Positions 12,916-26,396 are shown, counted from the first letter of the stretch. The stretch is DNA of 64,000 bases from Trichuris trichiura (GCA_037903355.1 JBAJFE010000014.1:620001-684000), one strand, 5' to 3'. A program made the numbers and translations. Notes: generated by a model not told the origin, from the sequence alone.

Positions 12916-14417
12916 TCATCGATGGGATGGCTGTACTGGAGCCGTAAATGCTTCGGCTGTTAGCGGACGATTCCTGCAAACGAACACTTGAAACGGGCAC
13001 GAAAGCATGCATGCAGTCGGGGAAGACAGTATTTAGGGAACGAGGATAAAAGTCAAATAAGAAAAATAGAATAAATGAAGTGACAGAGAAAAACTGAAGA
13101 AAAGAATGCATTCCGGAAACTCACGACATTTCTGAGCTGACATTGCCGAAACGTTCGCCTGTATCAGTGGTCAACGTGCCAGCTCCAAGGCCGAAACCAA
13201 CTCCTTTCGGTCCATATTTTCTGCCGTGGCAAGTTTTGCAAAACAGCTCAGCGCCGTGTTCGGCTACGCTGGTCGAGTCCAACAGTTTATTGCACATGGC
13301 TAAAAGAGGAATGCAAAGCTCGATAGGCATTCAACCCCAATACCAAATGAACGTTGGCCGATAAGATAGCAGGCACACAGTCATAGTCAGCATGCAGCAA
13401 AAAAGCAGCAGGCACAAAAGGAACAGGATAAAGGGAACGGTGTGACGCCCAGGACTGTTCTTCGTAACTTACGTCATCTCCACAACTTTGTTACCGAACC
13501 GCTCGCCGTTGTCCATGGTCAGAGCACCGGCGCCCAGGACGAAGCCTACTCCTTTCGGACCGTACTTTCGGCCGTGACACTGCTTGCAATAAAGCTCTGC
13601 CTGGTGCTCTGCGACGCTGACGGAGTCCAACAGCTTGTTACACATCGCTAAGTAAAGAAGGCACATATCCACAAAGGGCAAGACAAAAAATAAAAAAAAC
13701 AATTGCGTAGGTTAAGTGCCAAAACGAGCAACAAGCGAGCGCAGAGGCAGAGCAGAGATGCTGGCCTGACCGCTAGCAAAGCAACGAAGCGGGATCAGAA
13801 GGGAGAAACTGCCTACAATAAGACCAGAACAAGCTGCGCAACATTGCTCAGCAGCCTGGAATTCTCTCCACTAGGGTGAACAGAGGGGCCTACATCTCAG
13901 GAGGTCTATTGATCCACATATCAAGCCCAAACATTTGCTCTTGCTCATGGGTCAGCCCCACCCGTCCTCGGAAGAACTGAGCGAACGAGCGATCAGCAAA
14001 ACATTTCCACACACATTAAGAGAATGCTTGATCAGTCTCGCTCGCATGTGAACATATTGAAAGTACGTGAGTTAGGAGGCGAGCGATGCCGTGACATTAA
14101 GAGTTATTCAAGCTTACAGCATTTGAAACAGAACTTGTGCCATTTGTAACCACCGGCCACCATCTCCTCGGCCGCATACACCGACTTGCCGCATTTGGGG
14201 CATTTGGGAACTTCGACTGGCTTAAAGGGCATTTTCCCCCTTCTGGTCCAGAGCGGTCAACAGCAACAAATCTACAACAACAGAGAACACGGTCAAGTGG
14301 GGAAATTGTAACACGCTTACAGCATTTGAAGCAGACGCTGTGGTACTTGTAGCCACCGGCGACCCGCTCCTCGGCCGCGTAGACCGGTTTTTTACAGCGA
14401 GGGCACTGAGCCGGCAT
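12916..14417 (-). CDS. muscle LIM protein (CRP/MLP type) with duplicated alternative half-LIM exons
   Basis: A zinc-binding scaffold of muscle sarcomeres. Minus-strand exons in order: A1 14417-14321, A2 14232-14118, B1 13647-13473, B2 13299-13125, C 12973-12916 (TGA). A1 and A2 each begin with ATG and encode the first half of a LIM domain (CPRC or CPKC, then HxxCxxC), ending one base into a codon. B1 and B2 both start two bases into a codon and supply xMCNKLLDS and [16 protein letters not shown], ending in phase 2 at GTAAGT or GTGAGT. C supplies NRPLTAEAF and the stop. A1 to A2 and B1 to B2 joins are out of frame, so each transcript should use one A and one B: one LIM domain, about 109-115 residues. 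The sequence resembles fly Mlp60A (MPFxPVE...[13 protein letters not shown]). AATAAA on the minus strand at 12756-12761 may end the transcript. Confidence 0.92.
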
Positions 14418-17400
14418 TCAACAAAAGGTACACGGACACGGCCTTCAGGGTACAAAGACAATCTCTGGAAAATACTTTTCATGGTTAGGCTAAACAAATG
14501 GAACTCCTAATTTATGCATCCAGAATTGTACATCATATTCATGGATGCCTACGCAAGGAAGCGTCAGTCGATAACCCTTTGACAAACAGTGGTCAAGTTG
14601 GAAAGACAGTAAGGAAGGAATGACCTCTAACCGACATATAGAGAAGGAATGGCGACCAAGAAGCGACTTGCTTCTCTGAAGGCTGAAACGTACCTTGATG
14701 AGATAGAGCGAGAAAGAGAGGACGCCAAGAAGCGATCACCAATCAGAGCAGACAAAGAGAGCAATGATCGGACTTGTCTTCTTGAAAGCTATGTTAAGTT
14801 AGCTGCCAGCCGGCAGAAAGTATGCACAACAGCTGCAGCTGCCTGCAGGAAACGACAGCACTTTTGAGACTAGTACTACTACAAACTAGCCTCGTGACAG
14901 CCAGCCAACCGCATTACTTTTCTCTATTGCAACCGCCAGCCGCATACTGACTTCTTCGTCTGGCAGTTGTTCGCAGAACTTTGTTATAAACGCACTGGCC
15001 TGCTTAGAGCAGCAGAGTTGACATGCACAGCAGTTGGCGTAAGGAATAGCTCTTCGATGGTCGAACCAGTGCTACTGGCTAGCTGCCAAAAGCAATGAAT
15101 CATTTATGCTTTGTGGGGCGTTAGCGAAAACTTTTTCTTCACTTCCTAATGATAAACACCGGTCCAACTCTCTGTTGAGAAAGGGTTGCCTATTGCTTTT
15201 CAAATTATGCGCGCGGTTTGTAAAGGTTTAAGTTAATTCAGTTATTTCCGCTTTGCAACGCAACGGCTAGGACTGGCACTGGTCTTCGTGCAGAAAAGAA
15301 AGGTAGCCACGTAGCGAATGTACTAGTTGTGATTTTTCCTTTCGGTCCGATACCAATTGGTTTAATGTGCATACCATTAGATCAGTTTTGACTTTTTTTT
15401 TATTCGAAGCACTAGGTGCCGTAATTGATGAGCATTAATGTTGGGGTGAGAATGTAGCTCAAATTAGCAAAGGTGACGTTGGCAAGGCTGGCGTGTAGCA
15501 CACTTCGTCGATGTTGAAAATATCAACCCATTTCTGTCAATGCAGCAACACCGCAGAACAGGTTTGCAGAAGAATAAGAAAGCACTTTTCTCTATTCTGA
15601 AGAAATGATTCCTCAGCTTCTGAGTGACAGCTACTTGCGTCATGACCTTCATTCGAGGAAATCACTTTCGTTACGAAAATGCTTGGGTAGACCGGTTTTT
15701 TGGTACTTCGCGCAATGAAAGCAAGGAAGGCTGATCAGCCGTTCATGTGCATCACCCATGTCTTCAATCGTGCTTAGGTTTATTCGTATTCGCTTATCCA
15801 TGTAACGTAGGTTAAAACAATGAAGAATCACTATTCATGGCTAGCGACATGCTTCTCACGGCAGTCAAAGTTAAAAATCAACTCTCTCTCCCCTCATACA
15901 ATATGTTGCTGCAAATATAATGCATTAGATCTGTAATATCCGCGCATTTGGCTCAGCGCGAATTACTGCAGAGAATGGGGAGAAGAATATCTGTCACACA
16001 GAAGAGAGGATCACTAACGAGCACGACAACTGCGCATGGCTTCGTCTACACGCGCAACAAAAATTTTATCGTGACTTGAGAAGGCATGCTTTCTTCTATT
16101 CGCACAGCTGTACAACCTAGGTGAAACAAATGGAATCGTTTTTGCTGTATTTTTGATCTGCCTACCCTGCGACTGTTACTAATAGTTTCTTGGTCCTCAT
16201 AGCAACTTCGAATATTTCAATACTTCAGCCCATGCGTGACTGTCAGCGAACAAGTTGGCCATTGTACGTTACTCATGAAAAAACCATCTTTGCTGTGATT
16301 CGTCAGGTTCGTCGCTTGTCCATTGAACTGCTGTAATCTGTAGCTACCAATTCCTTACTTGCGCATACGACCTATGCCTGATCATCAGTTTGTGTTCATC
16401 ATTTGTTATTTGAAGTTTGTTTGCTTCCTATACTGTTTGTTTGCTACTCGAAGAAGTGCGCTCAATGTTTATACAGGGTGTTCGACTGAAAAACGAACAA
16501 GTGCTCGAAGTATCATCTGGATCACCACCTGAGAGTTCAAAGTATCATTGCTTTCTTATTCTAATCTTTAATCCCTATGGGCAGAGGAACTTCATTATTA
16601 TCCTGGAAGCGCTTATTTTGCTAGGAGATGATGTTGGTTTACTTTTCTTCTTGCTTTCAATTAGTAGGATATTTCTCATACTGAGATCTCACTTCATCTT
16701 CTGATTACAGTTATTATGTACCTGAGTTTTTGTTCGTAATGTGATAGCTTTTCTCCTGTTTATTGCAGATTTCAGTCTGCCTCGTTCTCGCTTTAACTTC
16801 TGCAGGAATAAAAGTAACGCCAGTGAAGGTCGTCTGCCATGGAAGTATGAACACCAGTGCAGGGAAGAGAATTTTGTCTATGGAATAAAAATTGTAATTA
16901 AATTCATTAACTGTACGTAAGGTAAGCGACGTGGTGGCTAAATAGCGATATTAGCGCCGCCGGAAATACTTCCAGTACCAGTGAATGACTTTTTAAAAAA
17001 GTTAGCTTTTTGCCAAACAGACCTGTAGGAATCGAAAATCGTCTGTCTTAGCAACTGGAAACTAATTCTTATTATTAATGAAATATAGATAATGTTTTAA
17101 TGCGCTGTATCAATAAAATAATACTACTTTGAGCATGCAACAGTTAAGGGCTCATCCATACCTTCAAGAAATGCTCGTTGCTATGCAATGTTCTTTTCAT
17201 ACCTTCTAGCAATCCCCTAAAAACGTGTGCGCTGCTTACCCTCACAGCTCAAAATCTGGTTAATGATATCTAGCATAACAGAATGGGATACAAGAAGATT
17301 TGGAATGAATCTATCTCAGCTTATTACCTAACTTTCAGGAGTCATTCCTTTCCACGTGACCGCGCAAAGGAACAATGGTGCCACGAAGAAAAAGCCACAT

Positions 17401-18807
17401 GTAAATAGGATGAGGGCCAAATGTAAAAGGAAAACACAAAATCATTGGTATGACGCACACTTTCATATCACTTGTCAGTGAGGTTCACTGAACACGCTTC
17501 AGCTTATTCACTGCAAAATGTTGTCTTCAACGTGTTGTACCAAAAAAATCCCTCCCAGAAACATCTATATGACAAACAGGCATTGCTTTGCAAAGCAGCT
17601 TCCATAACAAGCGTATAGGTTTATTTAACAACAAGATCTGTTCTAGTAGCAAAATGTTCAGAAAAATATAGACCGAGGCTTCGGCATCGTTCATGGATGC
17701 ACTTTACTATTATAAATCATTTTTGAAACAGGATAAGTGCTAAATATTTTTTTAAACCGTTTGCCAATAATTGCTTTTCAGTGTGACTTCAAAGCTGAAT
17801 AAACAAGTCCATTTTGACTGCCGTTTGCGCAAACTGAGTTGTGTAACTTAGCACTGTAAACAGGGTTAGACAAACTGCAGCAGTTCAAATTTGGTAAACA
17901 GAGTTGCGTATGAGCAGCTGACAAAATTCCTTCTTTAATAATCCTTTTATGTTGCACATACCGAGTTCCTGCTATACTTTTGCTTCAGTTCAGCCAACTG
18001 AAAACGAGAAAAGTGTCGAAGTTCAGTTTGTCCACCAAGCGTTAGTGGCTCCTTTAAGGTTACATTGAAAATGTAGCTTTTTCATACGCGATTGTATAGT
18101 TCCAAGGACGAGCGAATTACGTACAGATTGTGTTATCTTGACTGGTGGTACCAACCGCCTGAGGGAGGAAATAGCTAAACGTCAAGTGGAAAGAAATTTG
18201 ACTAACGAAAACGGTGAAAATAGAAAGGGCTGCGACGCGGTCAAGACCACTCAGCTTTATCATTATTTTTCTTACCACTTTTCTCTGTCAACCAAAACTG
18301 GGAACTACTAAAGATCGGAACTGTGCTTCATTTACAGAAAGCAATTAGGTAGCTATAACCGCTTTATCATATTTCTGAGAAAGTCATGTGAAAGATTCTA
18401 CTACGCTCACGGTCAGCTAAAAAAGAAAAGCATAGCATTTCTTTTATCATGCTTTGGTACGGAGACTGTTATAAAACAGGTGGAATATGTGTCATGCATA
18501 TCCTCAGCACTAACTAGTTCATGGTCTGTCAATATATTAGCGCAACAATACACAAATATGTTAACACACTTAAGGTGAATGGAAGAAAACATTTTTTGGA
18601 AGAGAATATTAACTAGGAGTATCATCACTGTCGCAACAGCAAATACTTTGGAAAAGCGCGTTGTTCGCTTCCTTGCTAACAAAATGTTCAAACATCGTCT
18701 GGTCCAGCCTTCCCCTTCATGTGTTGTCAGATTAACTGAGCAGCGCAAAAAGATAAGCCTGCTGTTTAAATATAACATTGGAATGTTTTTCAGTTTTTTC
18801 TTTCCTC
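14418..18807. other. intergenic, no gene recognised
   Basis: Upstream of the LIM gene, so its promoter is probably here. Scattered short ORFs, including a Lys/Glu-rich one at 14649-14867, show no domain or splice context. Confidence 0.4.
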
Positions 18808-18892
18808 TTAACGGGTGTGTTTTAAAACATTTCTTGCAAAATGCGGTTTTAACTTTTTTCTTTAAAATAACGTTTAATGCATAAACGTTAAG

Positions 18893-18936
18893 TGCAGACT
18901 TTTCTGGTCACTGCAGGATTCGTCATCAGAGTAATT
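18893..18936 (-). repeat. degenerate hammerhead-like core
   Basis: On the minus strand CTGATGA, a 6+7+5-nt spacer and GAAAAGTCTGCA. Boxes I and II are intact, but stem II does not pair well and the AGCT palindrome is lost. Confidence 0.4.
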
Positions 18937-19703
18937 GCGCCTTCCGTCGGGTCAGTCATCGTGCTAGCAAGTCACTCCATCCGACCAACTTTGGCAGAGA
19001 CCTTAGCTGTCAGCTCTGTATCGAATTGTCGGGCTTTGATCCCCCTAGTCAGTCAGACGGTGCAGCGAGCGTCCAACCGACCTTCCCCGATGGCAACACA
19101 CTAACAAAAGATCAACAACGAGTAAACCGTCGATATACACCCGTCAGTTTTTGACAAACTGGGTTTTAAGCTGTCATCTTTCCTGTGACTCTGTCTTCTT
19201 TCTTCTGCGAATTTCGCTGTTCTCTTTTTCTCTTCTCGTGCCCGAATGCACTTCGATTTTTTTCGCTTTTTTCTTTCCTAACGAGTGTTTTTTTAAAAAA
19301 CATTTCTTGAAAATTTTTTGCGGTTTTCAAACTGTTTCTTTAAAATAAAGTTTAATGCATAAACGTTAAATGCGTTTAATACAAAAAAAATGGAAAATGA
19401 AATCGAACTTCATCCGAACACAAGAGGAGAAAAAGAGGATAACGAAAAGCGCAGAAAAAAGAAGACAGATTCGCGGGAAAGATGACAACTTAAAACCCCG
19501 TTTCTTAAAAACAGAAGGGTATATATCCATGGTTTGTTGTTGCTCTTTTGTTAGTGTGCTGCCGTCGCGGAAGGTCGATTGGACGCTCGCTGCACCGTCT
19601 GACTGACTAGGTGGAACCAAGACCCGACAGTTGAGGTTTCTGCCAAAGTTCGTTGGATGGAGTGGCTTGCAAACATGAAGACTGACCAAACGGACAGCAC
19701 ACA

Positions 19704-19746
19704 TTGCGCTGATGGCGAGTCCCGGAGTGACTCGAAAGCTCCGCAT
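19704..19746 (+). ncRNA. hammerhead-ribozyme-like motif
   Basis: TTGCG-CTGATGG, stem II CGAGTC/GACTCG (perfect 6 bp, 7-nt loop), then GAAAGCTC and CGCA. Stem I TGCG/CGCA is perfect. The last base of box I is G instead of A, which would be expected to impair cleavage. Confidence 0.5.
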
Positions 19747-19818
19747 TTAACGTTTACGCATTAAACGTTATTTTAAAGAAACAGGTTAAAAACCACAAAG
19801 AAATTTTGCAAGAAATGT

Positions 19819-22003
19819 TTGATAGCACTGGAGTTTCGTAAGACCGTTCCAAAGAAGCCCACTATTCATTAACACGCTTGACAATTCCCATTTCAGGTTT
19901 TACTGTTACATTTTCCTTTACAATATTTATGAAATTCTCAGACTAGCTGACCCTTAGATGAACATCTTGAACAGCGTAGAATTTTGAAGACGTGAGTATT
20001 CTCTGTCTGTTGAAAACTGTTGTTCGTTCACACCTTCAGCAATGTATACAATCAGAGCTGTTGTTGAACAGTTCGAAAGCGTTTTCAATAGGACATAGTT
20101 TGAATTGTTGCTAGTACTCACTGTTTCCTTTCAGAATCATTCCCATCCTTTCCAGGTAATACTAGGAGGAATCATGCAAATGAGAACAGGTCTTCGTATG
20201 TCACATAATACAAGCTTGGGTTGCTTCTCAGATGCGTACATTTGTTTGTCAAAGATATTCAAAACCAGTATTTCACCTGCACACTGTACACATGGGCTTG
20301 CGAACAAGTTTGTTGACACAATCCGTCTGCTTTGTAACGAGAGCAATAATCCATTACCTGAAAGGTCTTACCAAAGCAAGCTGCTGAAATAGTCAGACCA
20401 TACACTGTAAGTTTTAACGTGATACCAGTTACATCTCCTTACACGAAAGGGTAAAAAAGTAGTGAACTAGTAATTCCAATGGCTTAGGCAGATTCTTTTG
20501 CCAAGCATCTTATTCCGCTGTTTCTCAATCGCTAGACCTTCTAAAAGTGTCAGGAACCTCTTAGTTTTGTACAGCAAGTAGAAGAATACGGGGATAAGTT
20601 TCACTGTAATAGGAGTTAGATTTTAAAATACATTTGCACAGTGTCAATCTGTCAAAGCTTCACTGGCGAAAGTGGCATGATGCTGTTATTAATAGATAGT
20701 GCTCCCTAGCAGCCATTTTTGAGAATGTTTCAACAAAAGCGGTGAACTTTTGATTTATGTCAGTTTGACTTACTGTTATTTCCATAGTGCAGCCTATGTA
20801 TGAAGGTGTGATTAATAAACTGCAGCGTTTATCCCGGAAGCAGCTGCTCAGAAATTTTTTATCGTCAGGAAATAAATGAGGAATTTGAAATGAGCATTTA
20901 TAAAAAAAATGACTCTGACAGACTGTTGTTACGTGATACCAAAGTGGTGAGGTCCGACAAAACGGTCAGCGTTAAGAGGCTCTTGGGATAAACCCATCCA
21001 CAGAGGGATGAACGAAAGTTCTGGCAATATTATTGCTACTGAAAGAAGAGAGAAGCTCCTGCAGGGATTGAAAATTTTTCCAGTATCAAATTAATGCGGC
21101 AGTTATTTTATCGAAATGTAGTTATCTCAGGACGGTAAGGACCTGAGATTTCAAAGGCTGAAGGGCAATGACGAAATGGTTCAATCTGAACAAGAAGACT
21201 AAGAACTTGGTGAAGAAACTGAGATTGAAGAGTATGCAAACCCTTCGTGCAGTAAGGTTTTCGAATGCTAGAAAGTTGCTGTGGAAGAGTTTGGAAGGTA
21301 AACAGGATATGATTTAAAGCGGTTGCTGCACTTGAAAAGTACACGACTTAGCAGATATGTGAAACAGACAAACGTGACGGAGCTTTCATGGAGTGTGCTT
21401 TCTGATGTAAGCAAGTGCTTAACCTGTAATAATTTATTGTGCATGTGATAACATTTTTAGGAAACAAAGTTTGCAGTAAAGAACGTGGTAGCAAAGAAAA
21501 AAGTAATAAAAAAGCAGATATTCAGTTATTCTGGTTTTCGGTTATCCGGATAACCCACTGACCTTTCCATAAATTTTTATTGGCCGTTAGTCTGAACGGT
21601 CAAGATCCTACTGTGCTTCAGACGAAATGAAGCTGACTGCTATGCTTTGTTCCATTCAGAGTAACTGGTGTAAACGTTCCTTATCTGACAGGTGCCACCC
21701 TACAATGAATGTCTAGCATGACAAGCAAAGACTTCTTGGAAACAATGATCACTTCTGCTATTCTTGCACTCAGGGTTTCAGTGGGAACAACTGATTTCTA
21801 CTGAGTAATTAAAGTGTCTCAAATGAAGCATAAAAGCCTGGCCAAACGTTTAGAAATGGACAAATGCTACTACAGGAAAGATTTAGCACTAATTTTGCTG
21901 ACCGAGCTTCGTCAACTATGCTTCACCATTCACAGCGTAACAACGGACAATTCTAAGACAAGTCATTTCATTCTTTCGTTCAACTTACTCTGTGCAGTTT
22001 CCA
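19819..22003. other. intergenic, no gene recognised
   Basis: Spacer between the inverted repeat and the first protease gene. Only short ORFs without domains. Confidence 0.5.
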
Positions 22004-22050
22004 TATTTACTGATAGCTAGGTGACAACAAGCAACGAGGGCCATATAAAA
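22004..22050 (+). promoter_or_regulatory. promoter of protease gene SP1
   Basis: TATAAAA at 22044-22050 lies 36 nt upstream of the ATG at 22086. TATTTAC at 22004-22010 fits the forkhead consensus and runs into TGATAG, a GATA-factor site. The TATA position favours the ATG at 22086 over the in-frame one at 22053. Confidence 0.55.
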
Positions 22051-22085
22051 GAATGGCACGTAGATTTACGGAATCTGGAAGTGCC

Positions 22086-25000
22086 ATGTGGGAAATTCTC
22101 GTCTTCACTCTGCTTCTCAGCGCATCATCCGTAAGCGAGGCATGCTGTTACATTTACCAGGTTATTAAAGAAATAGCGCCAGGAAGAATGAGACTTTAGT
22201 TTCACTGATTCCAATGCGCTGTATCTGTTTCCGGTCGCATATTTTGAAATTATCAAAGCTCTGTTGAACAGCTAAAAATCTAATCAAATTCTGTGCTGCT
22301 AAGATTGTGCTGATTCAACTAGCTTATTACATAGAACAAACTTTGACTTAAAGTGCGCAACCGGCATGTTTTGAAATTCAGGTAGAATCGTTCGAATGCG
22401 GAAAGCCAGTGGTCAGCATGCGCAAACGTACCGCAGTGCAGAAATTTTACAACCGTATTGTTGGCGGTTGGGAAGCCACGCCACATTCCTTTCCATGGCA
22501 AGTTCGCGTGATGACGCATAAATATGGCAACACGTACGGAGCGTGCGGCGGCAGTTTGATTCAACTTTCGTCAGGCAATTCCACGGATCTAGTGCTTACG
22601 GCTGCACATTGCTTCGAGAGCAAGTAAGCTCCAACTTGCTTCATGTGGTTTTGTTTTTGCCTTAAGAATGATTGCACAGGTGAAGGCTTTGTTACCCCTT
22701 AACTGATGAATGCTTCCGCAAAAGTAATGTTAGGTCACTGTACTTAGTCAGTTCAAACTGCCTGTAATGTGATTATCGGACCCAATGGTCTGCGATCATT
22801 ACAGAACCGAAAGTAGTCATAATTTCTTTAAAGAAATATGACACTAGCAATTGGATCCGCTGAAGCATGCAAGAGGTTTAAAGTTTCCGGCGATAGTGTT
22901 TGTACTGCATGCATGAAGTTCTCTGTGCTAGCCTTTTATCTCATTCGCATTAGATGAGACGTTCAGTGAGATTCGGAAGCACCTTAGAACTCGTGACAAG
23001 CCCTGCGCGCGCATAATATGCCTAAAGAGTTACATGAATCAACTAGCTTTGGGCTTTTCTTTTTCTTGTGTAACGATCTTTGCCGCCTAATCAGTGAAAG
23101 ACTTATGGCTGAAGCAAATGATTATCCGTCAAAAACTTTACGCTTCTTCCATCGTTGGTGGTGAAATCAGTCGTAGCTACGGCTCTCGATTTCAGCATAG
23201 CCCGCAGATACCATAAATATTATTACTACAATTCAGGTAAACACAAGTTTGATAAAAAGTAAAAACAGTAGAATTGTCTGCATGAAAATTAAGCGCAAGC
23301 ACACTCATGCACGATAAGTCATTTCCAGGAAGCATGTAACACGCTGCAATGCAAGCCTTATAGAAGTGTATAGCACAGTGCCTTGTAACACCCTTCTACA
23401 ATTTTAAATTTCTTACGTGAAAGCCTTTCGCTGAGCATATTAAAAGAAGATAGAACTACAGAGAAGCAAATAGCAACAGCTTCAGCGTCAGTAATCAATC
23501 TCGTCCCTTAGCTGCTAATCGTCTGAAAAATGCATGTTTCTTTCTAGCAACCATGCGACCATTCCATTCTGCCTCCACTGACAAACATGTCGGTCATGTT
23601 GTTCTGCCCTAATCTAAGCCCAAAGAAGAACATAAGGTTTATTTTAAGTTTAAGCTTAGGTAACGGCCAAACAGAATGGCAAACAAGCCTAAGGTATGAG
23701 AATGGAACAGCTTGGAGAGAGGACCTAACAGTCTTTTTCCATAGTGTTACTTCAAGTAGTTAGGGACCGAAAACCCGTTTTTGTTAGTCATTACTCAACG
23801 AGAGAGCTTTCAAAAACCACTATGTTCCTTTTTTAGCGTCTTCTTTTACCACTGCTTTATGGAGCTCAGGAGTTAAATCCATAGGTTTGGTATTTTAGAA
23901 ATATGCCTTGTACCACATGTGGCAAAACCGGAAAGAGTAAAGTAATAGAACAACTGAAAATAAAGGAAAAATAAAATACAGAAAACAAAAGGAAAGAAAA
24001 CGCTTTGCTGCTTCCTCCTGTTAGTAAATGTTAGAAGATCTTTCTTGAACGAGCACTTGTAAACTTACGCTGGTACGTTCTTTAAAAAAGTTAATTCGAA
24101 CAACTCTATTTTCAGTGGAGCATACCCTGACGCGAGTAAACTATTAGTAGTGGTTGGTGCTCACGACTTAGATGACTTGGATGAAGCTACGCAGAAAAGA
24201 GTAAAAGTAAAGGATTATGTGCATCATTTATTCAATACGAAAACGAATGAAAACGACATTGCTTTGCTACGCTTGGAACAAGCAGTAATGCATTCCAATG
24301 CTACTATACCAGTCTGCCTTCCGAAGCAAAATGAAGAACTACCGGTTGGAAAAGTGTGTTATGTGTCTGGCTGGGGAGCTATGAGCGGTACTTAGATTTC
24401 AGAGAACGCCGCAGCGAAGCTGTATACTCAATGTGTTTTTATTTAGAAGGAGGGTCGTCGTCACGCCGATTACTTCAGGTAGACGTAGAAATAATGGATC
24501 AGAGTCAATGCAAATCTGTCAAGAACCAAGAGGTTATGTTCTGTGCTGGAACTGTCAAAGGCGGTAAAGACTCATGTCAGGTAATGAAGGATGGCAGTAC
24601 AGCGTTACGAGTGACTGAAAAAATTATTGTAACATAGGGCGACTCCGGTGGCCCTTTAGTGTGCGAAGTTGATGGAAAGTATGTTCAATTTGGTGTTGTA
24701 AGCTTTGGTGTTGGCTGTGCAAGAGTAAATTATCCTGGCGTCTACGCGCATGTGCCAGCATACGTGGATTGGCTGACTCAAAGGGCTAAAATGTTACGTC
24801 CATCGTCTGGCACCGTGCAACCGGGAGAGGAACCTCCAAGCGGTGTTTCAAGCAGTGGTATTTTCACTGGCTTTCCGAGTGACACGCGTCCATCGCCAGG
24901 ACGTCTGCCTAGTTTCCCAAGTCGACCTAGTTTCCCTAGTCGACCAAGTTTTCCAAGTCGGCCAAGTTTTCCAAGTCGGCCAAGTTCATCGTTTGGTTCT

Positions 25001-26396
25001 CAGTCATTTGGTGGTGGAACAGGCGGCAAGCTGCCCTCAGATCTCCGTAAGAAAATTACTCTCATGCGCTATGCGTCTTTCTGTTTCATCTATCTATTTT
25101 TATTTCCTTTTGACAAGATACCTGGTTAGCAGGAGATTAATAGTTGAGGCGTTGCTAACAGGGTAGTCCAGTTCCCAGTGTATGACTTCGAACAATCCAA
25201 AATATTCAAATTAGAAATTTAGTTTCATTTTAAAGATATTACAAAAGCAGAGAATTTGGAATCACTATTCGCACACACGCACACACGTTATCCCCCTCCC
25301 TAATTCTCACTGTCTTTGACAACCCATCCACTGCTGTATGACTTCGGCTATTACGCTTCTTTCTAAGTCAAGGGATTTGCAAAAAGGGAGTAGGTTAAAG
25401 ACATTGAAACAAGAAAACTTTCTCAACTTGTGTCATCTTGCATTACTTCTACCTTTTGAAGCAACGATTTACACCTAAGCCTGCCAATCCTTTTCTGCGT
25501 TTCCTATTCTTCAGCAAAACTGCTGGTAAGAAAAGACAGCGACTCAAGGATTTTCATTTAATAAAAGGAATAGTTTACTCTAAGCCAGTTGCAAAGTTAC
25601 ATATTCATGTTGTCTTAAAGATTTAAAGTGAGGAAAACCTATCCGCAGGGGCATTGGAAGTATAACATTTGTTGACAAATGCATAAGTCACTGCTAACGT
25701 TTTGCAGTAGTATAACCCTGCTGTAAAGATTCTTATTTCTTTGCTTTCGAGATATTTGAACCTGAAGGCTGCAAAGTCATTCTCCCCTGCTGTGTGAAAT
25801 AGTGATACATAATTGTGGGAAACAAGAATTACTAGGAAGAACTTTACGTAGTAACCTTTGTAGCACAAACATAAACACGTTGTAACAGGTCTGACGAAGG
25901 TAGTAACCTTTGCCTACCAGTGGTGCTGTTTACAAGTCACGTCAAGGAACCTAGCTAAGAATCTTGCTTCATTTTGCCCGTACCAATAGATCTATTCTCT
26001 TTTTGCTCTTGAAAAGAAAACCCCCCTCCCATTATGAAAGAATCAAGCTGCAGGTTGAGATTAAGTAATACTGACATTAGCATGCTGGTCTACTTGCCTT
26101 TCTTCACAATCTGTTTATTCCAACTCGCTTTTACTATGAAGAGGAGGTGAGCTGATTCCTAAAAATTTCAAATCAAACAAGTACGGTGGGATGTCCAGTC
26201 AGAAGATAAGTTAGATAGTAGTTAGCTTAGTAAATTTTTGATTTACTTATCCCGACGAATGTTCTGCATACTGATCTTTTCAGAGGATCTACTGAACCAA
26301 TTCGGAATATCCACTGGAACGGGTGGATCATCCGGTACGTACACAGTAACCACTTACGTGAATGGCAAGCCAAGCGTTCAGACGTACAAATTTTAA
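22086..26396 (+). CDS. secreted trypsin-like serine protease SP1 with Ser/Pro-rich tail
   Basis: S1A endopeptidase, predicted secreted. Exons: 22086-22130, 22382-22623, 24116-24387, 24447-24580, 24638-25046, 26284-26396 (TAA). Exon 1 encodes a 15-residue hydrophobic signal peptide. The mature enzyme begins at NR|IVGGWEA. The triad is His in TAAHC, Asp in ENDIALL and Ser in GDSGGP. Asp189 in KDSCQGDSGGP and Gly216/Gly226 predict cleavage after Arg/Lys. Cys in ECGKP and Cys in PVCLP would tether the propeptide, as in chymotrypsinogen. An NST sequon lies just before TAAHC. The tail after the catalytic domain has tandem SFPSRP units and ends [21 protein letters not shown] poly(A) signal is at 26490-26495. 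First gene of a four-gene tandem array. Confidence 0.95.
24908..24979 (+). repeat. 18-bp coding minisatellite in the SP1 tail
   Basis: Four 18-bp units such as CCAAGTTTTCCAAGTCGG encode repeated SFPSRP. The last two units are identical, which suggests recent slippage in the tail exon. Confidence 0.85.

Larger units (their letters stand above)
18808..19818. repeat. large inverted repeat of a ribozyme-bearing repeat family
   Basis: A forward copy (about 18808-19276), a truncated forward restart (19277-19375) and an inverted copy (about 19370-19818). Shared blocks in opposite orientation include ACATTTCTTGCAAAAT at both outer ends, TTCTTTAAAATAACGTTTAA, CAGTCAGACGGTGCAGCGAG and CACACTAACAAAAGA. 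Each long copy carries a hammerhead-like core close to its outer end. No reverse transcriptase or transposase frame is visible. Confidence 0.8.

Noticed and set aside
14649..14867. 72-codon Lys/Glu-rich ORF starting MATKKRLASLKAE
   Set aside because: Charged composition looks protein-like, but there is no domain, splice context or neighbour support.
22053..22085. Upstream in-frame ATG of SP1
   Set aside because: It lies too close to the TATA box to be in the mRNA and would place charged residues before the signal peptide; the ATG at 22086 gives the same 45-nt exon 1 as the paralogues.
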